Translations under genes and position numbers: made by a program | DNA from: Athripsodes cinereus | Taxonomy: Eukaryota; Arthropoda; Insecta; Trichoptera; Leptoceridae | Length of the DNA: 64,000 bases | Assembly: GCA_947579605.1 (NCBI GenBank) | Contig: OX388312.1 | Span: 18,747,313-18,811,312 of the forward strand | Reading direction: 5' to 3' | Shown: in pieces, positions 22,318 through 31,921 of the stretch | Numbering within the stretch: the stretch's first letter is position 1 | How the letters are laid out: each line of letters starts with the position of its first letter | Notes under the pieces: generated by a model | The model's input: only the letters and a program-made list of their open reading frames with translations | Told to the model about the DNA's origin: nothing | Databases searched by the model: none

Positions 22318-24255
22318 TTAATCAGAGGGACTGTCATCCCAATGCACAGATCCCACAACTATCCGATCCATATGTCTTTTCCAGAGCTGACCAGTACCTT
22401 TGATTCTAATAAGAAAAGTTGTATTGCCTAATACCTTTTCAATTTTACCTAAAACCATCTTTTCACTTCTGAGATCTTTGACAAGTACTGATGTACCCAA
22501 ATTAAATTCCTTTTTCCTCCCCGAGACAAATTTCGAACCCCTGGAACTATCTTTATAAGTTTCCTTATTTACATACCTTTCCTCATATCTACACCTATGT
22601 AAACATTTACATCTATTGTTATTCCGCTTTTTCACTACATTCTTAACTATATTCTCAATGTCTATATTAAAATTAACCCAATAAAAATAACTTCTAGCAA
22701 ATGATTTCATTTTCCCAATAACTGAATAATTTTTACACAAATAATTCATCACAATACCTTTAACTGATTCCGGAATAACAATTCTATCTCTGTAGAATAA
22801 ATAATCCTTGTACACAGTCAAATGTTCCTTCACATTAAACAACTTCGCAATAGATTCATTTAACTGTCTTTTGCACGGCCAATTATTTTTTTCCACATAT
22901 TTAACAACTTTTTCCAATGTATAATCACTTTTACTTCTCTCCAAAATTAATTTCGAATTAAAAACACTATTATTATTTACAAAATCTAATTTTTGTTGTT
23001 TCACATTACACGCAAGCGATGCGTTCGCACTACAATTCGAAATATTTTCAATGGGCTTACATGCAACAATATTGTTTAATTCACTGCCTTCCGTGCTATG
23101 TACTTTGTACCCTATATTATACCTACGCATAAAATCTGTACCCAATATTATTTTATTCCCGCTCTCTGTTACAACAAATTTAATATTTTTTTCCATTCCA
23201 TTATGATTTATTTTACAATGTTTAATACCTAACACATTCAAACTGTGCCCGCTATACGTAGATAAATTAATTTCATCACACTTCTCTATTATATTATTTT
23301 CGTTGAATATTTCTTGCAATTTTTGAATAGATATACAGCTAATATTCGCTCCCGAATCTAAAATACATTCAACATTTTTATTCTCAATTCTTACATTTAA
23401 TTTTATAAAATCGTTTTCGGTGTCTTGCGAATTATAAATACCTTGAATCTTATAACAATTTTCACTCAAATGCCCTTTAGATCTACATTTTCTACAAAAA
23501 AATTCTCTATTAAATTTACATTCACTTTTATAGTGATTTCCCTTACAAATAAAACATGAAACATTTTTATTATGCTTATACCTACTCGTATTTACATTTG
23601 AATTTAACCTTGAAAATTTTGACGGTCGATTATTTTTCTTATAATCTGTATCTGTACTACTTGAACTACTGAAACTATTATTGTTTCGCCTGGAAATCTG
23701 GCTAATTTTTTCAAAATTTTCTTCCTCTTTTTCTATTTTTCTCTCTAGTATGTGCTCATAACTAGAAGCCAAAGCAACTGCTTCGTTCAAAGATACCCTA
23801 TCTTTATCACATCTCAAGAATAACTGCTGTTTAATCTCTTTATTTCTAATTCCGATTATAAACAAATCTTTTATATTACTTTCTAATCTAGTACCAAACT
23901 CACAATTTATACTTAATTCTCTTAATCTTAAGGCAAAATCTTTAACATTTTCCGAATGACCTTGAGTAGCCTTGAAAAAAAATTCACGCGATTCAAATAC
24001 ACTTTTTTCCTCTTTAAAATAACCATTAAATAACTGAATCAACTCTTTATAAGACTGTTTTTCTACAGAAGCTGGAAAACACAGATCAGACAGTAGCTTG
24101 AAACTGCCTTGGGACAACGATGTTATGAAGAAAGCACGCTTCTTCACATCAGTCCAACTTTCATCATTTAATAATAAGGCGTTCTCCCACCTTGTTCTGT
24201 AAGAAGGCCAACTCATTGTCTTGTGACAAAACGGCTCTAAACTTCTCGAAGTCAT
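22318..24255 (-). CDS. Gag-protease-truncated integrase polyprotein, 645 aa, copy 1
   Basis: One uninterrupted frame. Residues 1-200 are a Ty3/gypsy-type Gag/capsid region. Two CCHC knuckles follow (CFICKGNHYKSEC at 224-236; C244, C247, H252, C257). An aspartic protease follows with active site ILDSGANISCIS (D300) and the closing IILGTDF. Reverse transcriptase and RNase H are absent: the protein passes to the segment before the integrase zinc finger (WP, RIVIPESVK, YFYWVNFNIDIENI). The HHCC residues of that finger are lost, the catalytic core is absent, and an integrase-C-like tail remains (LGTSVLVKDL, KRHMDRIVV). The protein can be expected to assemble and process particles but must rely on a related autonomous element for reverse transcription and integration. 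Start is the first Met after the leader. Confidence 0.9.
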   Translation of the reverse strand: MTSRSLEPFCHKTMSWPSYRTRWENALLLNDESWTDVKKRAFFITSLSQGSFKLLSDLCFPASVEKQSYKELIQLFNGYFKEEKSVFESREFFFKATQGHSENVKDFALRLRELSINCEFGTRLESNIKDLFIIGIRNKEIKQQLFLRCDKDRVSLNEAVALASSYEHILERKIEKEEENFEKISQISRRNNNSFSSSSSTDTDYKKNNRPSKFSRLNSNVNTSRYKHNKNVSCFICKGNHYKSECKFNREFFCRKCRSKGHLSENCYKIQGIYNSQDTENDFIKLNVRIENKNVECILDSGANISCISIQKLQEIFNENNIIEKCDEINLSTYSGHSLNVLGIKHCKINHNGMEKNIKFVVTESGNKIILGTDFMRRYNIGYKVHSTEGSELNNIVACKPIENISNCSANASLACNVKQQKLDFVNNNSVFNSKLILERSKSDYTLEKVVKYVEKNNWPCKRQLNESIAKLFNVKEHLTVYKDYLFYRDRIVIPESVKGIVMNYLCKNYSVIGKMKSFARSYFYWVNFNIDIENIVKNVVKKRNNNRCKCLHRCRYEERYVNKETYKDSSRGSKFVSGRKKEFNLGTSVLVKDLRSEKMVLGKIEKVLGNTTFLIRIKGTGQLWKRHMDRIVVGSVHWDDSPSD

Positions 24256-24469
24256 TTCGGAAAATCACAGGCAAAAACAACTAAGAATAAAAAAGACTTA
24301 ACTTATGAGAGACTCCTCCAATCGCCCCGGTCTTCTGGATTTCCTTGCAACCGCAATGGACTCCGCCTGGCTGACTTGCAAGACCTCTCCTCTCTCCTGG
24401 CTTCCTGGATCCACCAACTGGCTCCGCCTGGATGCTGGGTGACTCCTGTTACCCACTGCTGCCTGCACC

Positions 24470-24610
24470 TTGCCTCAAACTGGCTCCTGAGACTTCCTGT
24501 CTCCCTGCTGCTACCTGCAACCTTGCCCAACTGGCTTCTGAGACTCCTGTCTCTTTGCTGCTACCTGCACTGCTGGCTAATCCGGCTTTGGAGACTCCTG
24601 CCTCCCTTTT
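24470..24610 (-). repeat. Imperfect ~57-bp tandem repeats in the leader of LTR element copy 1
   Basis: Units containing CTGAGACTCCTGTCTC and CTGCTGCTACCTGCA are repeated between the 5' LTR and the gag start. Copy 2 has one more unit (46558-46745). The repeats lie where packaging signals usually are; function unknown. Confidence 0.7.
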
Positions 24611-24719
24611 ACTCCTGTAGACTGCCTTTCACTTTTTTCCCGCGTACCGCCGACAATAATTATTTTCGGCGCGGAAAAAAAAACTATTGTTGCGTGTCGA
24701 CATTAAATTATTTGTTAAA

Positions 24720-24736
24720 CTACCGAAACTGCGCCA
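24720..24736 (-). promoter_or_regulatory. Primer-binding site of LTR element copy 1
   Basis: The minus strand reads TGGCGCAGTTTCGGTAG two bases after the LTR end. The TGG start matches the CCA end of a tRNA; the tRNA may be a serine type, but I did not verify this. Copy 2 has TGGCGCAGTTCGGTAG at the same place. Confidence 0.65.
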
Positions 24737-24738
24737 CG

Positions 24739-25038
24739 TATTGTATACTGGGTCAAGTATAACAATATTAGGTTCTTTTTGAATAACGACACGGAATTTA
24801 TATTTACACAATATATTCAATAAATAATTCCTATTATAATTTGTCGAACACAATTTGTCAAAACACGCAGCCTAACAGTGCAAGTCAAGGTTCTATCAAT
24901 TAATGAGCGTCGTTCTCAATAGGTGGCTAACCTATATAGGCAGTAGCGTATTGCTACTCAGTCATTATCACTGTTTACCTTGTAAACAAGGTCCAAGGTT
25001 CAACTCACCGGTGCAGTGTACAAAGTCCGTACACTACA
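24739..25038 (-). repeat. 5' LTR of copy 1
   Basis: Upstream LTR in element orientation, identical by eye to 21722-22021; starts TGTAGTGTACGG on the minus strand. Confidence 0.9.
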
Positions 25039-25321
25039 GTTATTATGCTTGATTGTTATTTGTTTGGGTCTTTTGTTGGTCATTTTAGTTTATCATTAAA
25101 TATTTATCTATTGTTTATGATTGAATTCCATCCTCCTGAGAGGAGCATCGAAGACGTAAATGTAGCATAAAAGATTCCCACGAGGCGGTATTGACCGGCC
25201 ACCCTCTCAGGCTGCCCATCAGGGCCCGCCCGTGAGGACAAAAGTTTAGCTTAGAAGAGCGGATAGATAGAAGTCCCCCGACTTCTGAAATATCCGGGTA
25301 TGGGAGGGAGTCACCAAATGT

Positions 25322-25560
25322 TATATACCATAAAAGTGCAGCAACATTTTTATTGCGGCTCTGGCCATCACATGTATCAGAAAAAAAATTATACCTATGT
25401 GACATGGAGTGGTAAAGTGTTAATGTATCGGAGCAAACAAGTTCCTATATCACAGCTGCTTAGTTTCCCATTTAATTCTGTCCAACAAAAAGCAATACGC
25501 AGCATTTGGTGGTGCAGACTCATAAATGGTTAGGTTATATAGACATATTTTTCGGCTATA
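25322..25560 (-). pseudogene. Transposase-like relic of an unclassified family (N-terminal part)
   Basis: The minus strand reads APPNAAYCFLLDRIKWETKQ with interruptions and then FFSDTCDGQSRNKNVAALLWY, which joins the 20990-21433 piece across the nested insertions. The block FSD.C.GQ.RNKN is the most conserved part seen. Confidence 0.5.
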
Positions 25561-25617
25561 ATACATTGGACTTACACCAGATGATGGTATTTGAAGGACA
25601 ACATTCCACTAAAGGCA

Positions 25618-25880
25618 TTTAGTGGATTTTCTCTGTAGCGAAATTGTAATATTTTTCATAAAGAATCTACTAAAAATCCACTTAAGTACTTTAGTGGTTT
25701 TTCTTTGTTGTCAAACAGCACATTTTGGAGTTAGTTATTTCTTGGTATGGACATAGTTCAAAAATGGTAGCTTATAGGAGGAGGTGGATTTTCTTTGTAG
25801 ATAGAACTTGTTTTTTTTTCGATACCTTCATATTTAACTCCATTTCACCCAAAATTGGAGTTAGTGGATTTTCATTGTAT
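25618..25880 (+). repeat. Spaced repeats of TAGTGGATTTTCTTTGTAG-like motif
   Basis: Four copies at about 25620-25638, 25692-25710, 25783-25800 and 25862-25880, spaced 72-90 bp. Two are preceded by short inverted partners (CCACTAAA...TTTAGTGG). One more similar copy lies at 20763-20780. Origin and function unknown. Confidence 0.5.
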
Positions 25881-25929
25881 ACCGACGATATGCTGCCTAC
25901 AACACAACACAATGGCAACCACATAAAAC

Positions 25930-26140
25930 CGAATAAACATAAAATCATCATCAGCATCATCGCCCTCAACGCTCCTCTCGGGAGCACAGGGCAGAAACCA
26001 GCCTCCTCCATTCAGAGCGTCTCTGTGCCAATTGCGTCACCTCTTTCCACGACATTCCTTGCGCTCTGATATGGTTGTCATAGGAACGGTGTATTGTGAA
26101 AGAGGGACGCCCGGGCCGACGGAAAATATAAAATAATGAA
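25930..26140 (-). pseudogene. LINE ORF2 C-terminal tail, copy 1
   Basis: The minus strand reads RRPGRPSFTIHRSYDNHIRA then QGMSWKEVTQLAQRRSEWRR and LVSALCSREER, followed by a GATGAT-type simple repeat tail. This is the standard ending of an endonuclease/RT-type LINE protein. A second copy lies at 40262-40520 in the same orientation. Confidence 0.6.
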
Positions 26141-26189
26141 ACAATACTTATGTATTCAATTACCATACAGATTTCTAAAAATACCAACA

Positions 26190-29100
26190 AATAAATGTAA
26201 TTGAATTATGTATAGCTACCCTTTTATGTAAATAAATTAAATTTAAAATAAGTTTTAATACTTGAACATAATTAATTTTTTAGCAGTCCTTTTTATTTTT
26301 TTATGGATGATGGTAAAACAACATCTATAAAGAGTATGCAAATATCATAATGAATAAATTAATATGGAGTTTTACAAAATAAATGTCAACTCAATCAATA
26401 AATAAACTTAGTTTTATGAAATTCCAACAAACAATTTGTTGTGCATCCCTTCTTGGTGATTTTTCATAAAGAATACCTATCTGAGTGGTGTGCAAAAGGA
26501 ATAAATAATATTAAGTATTAATTTTATATTATGTTCCAGCTGAAGGTGCGAGCCATGACATCATGGAGACACGGTGGTGCAGAGCATGGAGGGGAGTTAT
26601 CAGTGTTCTGTTGGTGATTACCACTTATGGTAACAATCAACATCACTTGAGACATTATACACATTCCCTCTCTGTCTCACCTTACTTACCTTGTCTGGGA
26701 AGTAGCTACTATGTATATGAGTTAGTGGCAGCCACCTTATGTAATATGGACATGTACACTGCTAAATCTACAGCACAAGGCTCTTGTGAAAAGAAGCAGG
26801 AATTGAAAAAGATTGTGTATTGAACACCACACTGGGATTTGTTAAAAGGGACAAAAGAATGTCTACGTCTCCCTTGCAGGACAGGACACTGATCTCGTCT
26901 CCCAGTGAAGATAAACTTGACATTGTAACCTGTCGTTGGATAAATATATGAATTGCTCACTTTTTTATATTGTATCTACTACATACATACTATGGATAAG
27001 AGTTAGGGATGAAACTATGTTTTATAATATTCCTGATTATATTAGGCATACCTACATACATACCTTTAACTGATACGATCACTGATCACTTGCATTCCAC
27101 ATTACATACAATTACTATGTATGTATGTACCTATCTATTCATTAGAAGCATCATCAAATAAATACTCTCTGCCTATTTGTATCGCACTCACTTTCATCAA
27201 TAATTACCTATTTGCGATATTCTAATGTGAACTAGAGGTAGCATTATTGTAAGTGTCATTACAATCATATTGCATGCATCTCACAATGCACTTGTGTCTA
27301 TAAAACATGGTTATAGTTGACTAATGATTATTATGTATGAAATATTTTGTGTTTCTTTAGGGGTTCTTCATATACTTATTTTGCATAGGACCAAGGAGAA
27401 TTGTGCATTTTATGACACTAAGTATTTTATTACATTCGTTGTAACAAAGTGATGTCATATAATTCAGAAACATGACCTCCTAACTATCACTTGAGATGAC
27501 TAGATAAACAAAATTATGATTTGATTGGGCATTAGCGTCTGAGCACTGTCGTTAAATTAAAATATCTCTATGAAAGATTATTTGCTTTTCTCGGTTCATT
27601 ACATGCATTTCCATATTCAGTGGCTGATACTAATTGATGAAAGTCTTGAAAATTGATGAAAAATGCCATTTAATAATAAGGTTTTGTTGTTGTTATTATT
27701 ATATTGTGTTTATTAGGTTAAACTTTCAGCTCTATCATGATGAGAAGGGTGTTTGTTTAAACAGTAAATGGAGAATATGATGGAGGAGGATGCGCTGAGT
27801 GTGCTGTTAATTCATTATTTTTATTAATTATAAGTTTGTTTTGTATTACATTTTTCAGTAACTTATAAATATCGATCTCAGATTACAATGTACAAGAACA
27901 TGTTTCACATTTGTATTGCTGCCCAGCTTTCTTTATAGTATCATTTAGATTGTTTTAGTTTTGCATTACAGATATATACAAGACTTAAGCAAAACAAAAT
28001 TTGGTGTATCTAAATGAATATTTGACATCAGAGGGCATTTTATGATAATGATAAAGTGAAACAAGATTTGTCTTGGTAATTTAAATACAATGATCTCAAT
28101 GTTTTAATAAAAGAAATACTTGTAGAATCTGCTTACATATATTATATAAGTGTGGATAGTTTTTAAGAATAATAAATGTTAGAGCTATTATTTTCCATTA
28201 AGAGAAATATGAGCAACAATTATTCACTCTGTAATGCAGACCAGTGAAATTGTCTATTTAAGTTTTTACAGTATAATATTGTTTTACAATTTGCAAAATT
28301 ATTAAAATCAACCAAATATTGATTGCTATTGACAATTAAACAAGTACAAAGTGTAATATTAGACAAGTGTGTAATGCATAAAGAACACGACAAAAATCAT
28401 TAAATAGGAGTTCTAGGAATATTATTTGCTTTGTGTTATAAAAATGGCTACAGAAGAAGTAAAATAATACCTATATATTGTAAAGGCCATTAAATGAAAT
28501 GCCATACTGGAGTACCATAGTGGGCAGAGTAATATGGCGCATATATGCTACATAAGTTATGTGAGCTAGTAACAGCATGTATTGTCTATATGGGACATGC
28601 CACATGTTAGTGATCAAATCATACTGTAATGTGTCGTTGTCTGTCATTCTTTTTATTATTTTGTTTTTAATATTAAAATGTTTTATGTTTTAATACACGA
28701 CATAGTTCTTCCATTGATGATATGTATCAATATTATTATATACATATATATTATTATTATTTGTTAATTGTCTATTATATTATATCTGTAATGGCCTATG
28801 TCTAGTTATGTACTATAAATATTTTACATTATTGTAATTCTTAAGTGTCTTGGTTATTTTTGTTATGTTTTTATTATTGTTTTTAAATGTAATATAATGA
28901 TATAATATTGTAAATGTGTATTGTGTATTATCAAGTACAAGTGTTTGGTGACAGTTGTTTTGTCGGATGAAATATGTTTGTATTCAGGCTAGCGCGCTGA
29001 TACTGAACTAAATGATTGATATTTACAAGTAAGATGAGGAGAGGAAGGTGTTAATATACAAGTGATATAATATTATCTAACCTAACCTAAACTAACGAGC

Positions 29101-29430
29101 ATAGAGACATTTTAACAAATTCTCAAGTGACTTTTATATATTATTACATGGATAATGTGAAAATGATATTGGTTATAATGGTAAACAACATCATACCAAC
29201 TGTAAAAGGTCTTTAACCTGAGATGGTACTGTGCTGTATAGAGGTGCCAGATTAGGTCCTAGTACCTCTTTTACACTCGTCCCGCTTTTATTAGTCGCTA
29301 CTCCTCTCATCCCTAGGACATATAAACACAATTCTCCCAATTATAATGACATGTAACTTATTTACTACATACTCACTGCTTGGCTAGTGCTTTGCAGTGT
29401 CCTAAACAATAAATATATATATATATATAT
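26190..29430. other. AT-rich, transposon-poor stretch; one weak exon candidate
   Basis: No recognisable gene or mobile element is seen. At 26537-26823 a plus-strand frame follows a TTCCAG acceptor-like site and runs 86-95 codons (METRWCRAWRGVISVLLVIT...), but there is no known domain and composition alone could explain it. The long T-rich sequence after it, without repeats, would fit a long 3' UTR or introns of an unseen gene. Confidence 0.3.
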
Positions 29431-29992
29431 GTATTGATTGTCTTTGCGGACACATTGCGTATTTTTGTTTGGTGGTGAGCTTTCGAATGCGCTCGGGCAT
29501 CCATTGTCAAACCGACTGACTACTTTTTCTTCCTGAGCCTCTCGCTTCGCCTTAGAACCTGTGAAGATGTAGGGGTAGGGGGGGTAAGATTGGACGGTGT
29601 CTCGTTGTTTTGTTTCGTCGTAAATTTGTCTGCGTTGTTGCCATTCATTAGCGTGGGTAAGTTTGCGATGTTGACATTTTTTTGTGTAGAAGATAACGTG
29701 TTCGCCTTAATTTTGTCTATCAAGTGGTGGTAAGTTTTGTGTAATTTATTTGTTTCGTCTCGTTGGTTCAGTGCAAAGTCTCTCTTGGCTATATGAATAG
29801 ATTCGTACAGGATTCTGTGAGATTCTGTGTTACTTTTTAGAATCGTAGCTGCGTTCTTAAAATCGATTATAATCGAAGCGAGAGGCTCAGGAAGAAAAAG
29901 TAGTCAGTTGGTTTGACAATGGATGCCCGAGCGCATTCGAAAGCTCACCACCAAACAAAAATACGCGATGTGTCCGCAAAGACAATCAATAC
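29431..29992 (-). mobile_element. Penelope-like retroelement 3' fragment with inverted 119-bp ends
   Basis: Arms 29431-29549 and 29874-29992 are reverse complements of 119 bp with about two mismatches. Between them the minus strand encodes a continuous reading, FKNAATILKSNTESHRILYE, SIHIAKRDFALNQRDETNKL, HKTYHHLI, then a basic end RRSERLRKKK and stop at 29520. The pattern FENA.I....SIHIAK...LNQRD...L....LI resembles the end of the GIY-YIG endonuclease of Penelope-like elements. An inverted copy of the element's own 3' end capping the 5' side is also typical of that class. RT is missing. Confidence 0.6.
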
Positions 29993-31030
29993 ATACATAC
30001 CTCGTCGCGAAAAACTTATCAACAACATATATATATTAAGAATATTACCCAACAGACACCGCAAACTCCCTTTTGTATGAAACAGGAAAGGTGTCCCGAT
30101 GCTTACGAATCTGCTTAGGCTGGTTTAGTCTCGCAGGTGTGAAAATCCAGTTAAATGCGAAAACTTCGTTTAACATATATAATATATATATGTATAGATT
30201 GTCTACAATCTATACATAGGTACATACCTCGTCGCGAAAACCTTATCAACAACATATATATTATATAAAAGTATCGCAGAGTACCCAAAAGCGAAATATG
30301 CTCTGTGAAAACACCTTTTCAAACATATATGTTTATACATATATGTATCCGATTGTAATGCACAATATGTAACATGGAGTAAATAAATGTACACATTTAA
30401 TAAGGATAAAGGATTAGCATATTATATTCCTCTTGTCTAATTATAGCCAATATCATGGTGCAATTTTATAATATATAATAATATGATTATATATGTATGT
30501 GTTAGGCATTTGGATGCAGTACAGATATTTTGTAGGAAGGCTGTGTGTATATATTTATGTATACATATTAATGTTAATTCATTCTAATACTATCAGTTGA
30601 TAAGCGTTTAGTAAATACGTAACAAATAACCATTTTGCTGTTTTGCATTAGCAGTGTTGGTGGCCACGTATATACCTAATTCTGTTTCAGCTGATGACTC
30701 TGTAGAATAAATAAATAAATAAATTTGTACATCCACATTTATTATTTAAAGTCAACTGTTACTGTTACATGAAATAATAGAGACTCACTGTTAATTCAAT
30801 TAATTTATGTGCCCATTTACAAAATACATGTGATATTGTTGAATATAAGTAATATTTTTTTTAATACTGTTCATTGTTTTCGTTGAGAAATATTTGGTTA
30901 CAAATTCACAAAATTAATGAGTTCCTTTTCTAAAATTGTTTTTGGACTAGGAGTCGAGTTATACCTCTGTGCTGTACTCTGATTTTGTAACTACTTATGA
31001 CTTGTTGAGAGGTGCGCAGATTTTATATAT
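29993..31030. other. AT-rich flank with a repeated CTCGTCGCGAAAA segment
   Basis: A ~40-bp segment (CTCGTCGCGAAAAACTTATC and following ACAACATATATAT) occurs at about 30001-30037 and again at about 30228-30265. A perfect small hairpin TGTATAGATTG/CAATCTATACA lies at 30191-30216. No coding signal is visible. Confidence 0.4.
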
Positions 31031-31037
31031 ATGAGTC

Positions 31038-31913
31038 TAGAGGGTATCTTTTCCCGGATTATTTTTGTTCCCGGGAAACGGGAAATTTTAAAATGAATTT
31101 CCCGGGATTCCCGGGAAATTCATTATTATATTTATAAATATTCAATTTTCAACAAATTTGGTATAAAAACTCTCATAACTTGTTGACCCTTGCAAACATT
31201 TTGATTTGATAAAAAAAATCAAATTTTTGTTACCAATATAAGTAATTTGCTTAAAAAATACTAAATAGCTGACTGACGAGATTTATTTAGGTACTCTATG
31301 TTATATCAAAATAAAAATTGTTTACAAAATATATAAACTTTTAATTTTTGATCATCCTATCAAGCAAAAAAATGTTATGGATTTTGGCAAAGCTTTTTAA
31401 AGATTTTTGACTTTAAAAAATGAGAAATTTCGACAAAAAAAGATTTTTTATATCGGTTAATATCCATGAATAAAACAAAAAAATGACAGTTGGCTGCACT
31501 AATATTTTCAAGAACTATCTAACTTTTCGAAATATGTAAAAAAAAAACATGAAATATTGCAGGATTCTTATACATTGTCGGCCAAACACACCTCCGATTT
31601 CGAATTATATTTAGAATAATTATGCTTCTTTCAAACGAATACATTGAAGCTATAATTAAGTTTTTTTTTTAAAGTATAAAGTTTATATTGGTAATTAATA
31701 TTATTTTTCATATTTTCATATCAAAATATTCGTCAGCTTCTACAAGTTTATCACGACTATTACAGTTAACTAAACAAAGATTTCGGTATCGGTATGGCAA
31801 TCTGCATGACTAATAATTTGTATTTTTTCCCGGGAAAGGATTCGTTTTTTTCCCGGGAAACGGGAAATAAAAATAAGAGGGTTTTCCCGGGAATTCCCGG
31901 GAGTAACCCTCTA
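31038..31913. mobile_element. Small non-coding hAT element E
   Basis: A perfect 8-bp duplication TATGAGTC (31030-31037, 31914-31921) flanks inverted ends starting TAGAGGGT. Subterminal sequence is full of TTCCCGGGAA-like palindromes (31051-31120 and 31828-31903). The 876-bp interior has no recognisable transposase, so it is probably non-autonomous. Confidence 0.85.
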
Positions 31914-31921
31914 TATGAGTC

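Larger units (their letters stand above)
21722..25038 (-). mobile_element. Non-autonomous gypsy-like LTR retrotransposon, copy 1
   Basis: Two LTRs of 300 bp (21722-22021 and 24739-25038), identical as far as I can compare, flank 2.7 kb carrying one ORF. The target duplication is GTTAT (21717-21721, 25039-25043). On the coding (minus) strand the LTR starts TGTAGTG and ends CAATA; comparison of all four LTR borders in the two copies places the end there rather than at CA. A primer-binding site starting TGGCGCAGT lies 2 nt after the 5' LTR, and a purine tract GTGAGGGGAGAG precedes the 3' LTR. The identical LTRs imply recent insertion. Confidence 0.92.
21446..25321 (+). mobile_element. R1-like LINE 3' fragment, split by LTR element copy 1
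   Basis: It is flanked by the 12-bp duplication TATATACCATAA. Its own sequence is 21446-21721 and 25039-25321, about 550 bp. The first part encodes KFFELGLVENPWCVCGTGAQ and SAEHILRECPEV, the ORF2 C-terminal knuckle. The second part is 3' UTR (CCTCTCAGGCTGCCCATCAGG, CCGACTTCTGAAATATCCGG) that recurs at 55785-56131. An LTR retrotransposon was inserted later with a 5-bp duplication (GTTAT). Confidence 0.75.

Noticed and set aside
22140..22358. 72-codon frame overlapping the end of the LTR element ORF, same in both copies (also 44221-44439)
   Set aside because: Its conservation is explained by nucleotide identity of the two copies; no domain and no initiation context stood out, so I did not call a second gene.
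26709..26960. Minus-strand cysteine-containing frame
   Set aside because: Considered as a piggyBac-type cysteine-rich tail, but the cysteine spacing does not fit and no neighbouring transposase motif exists.
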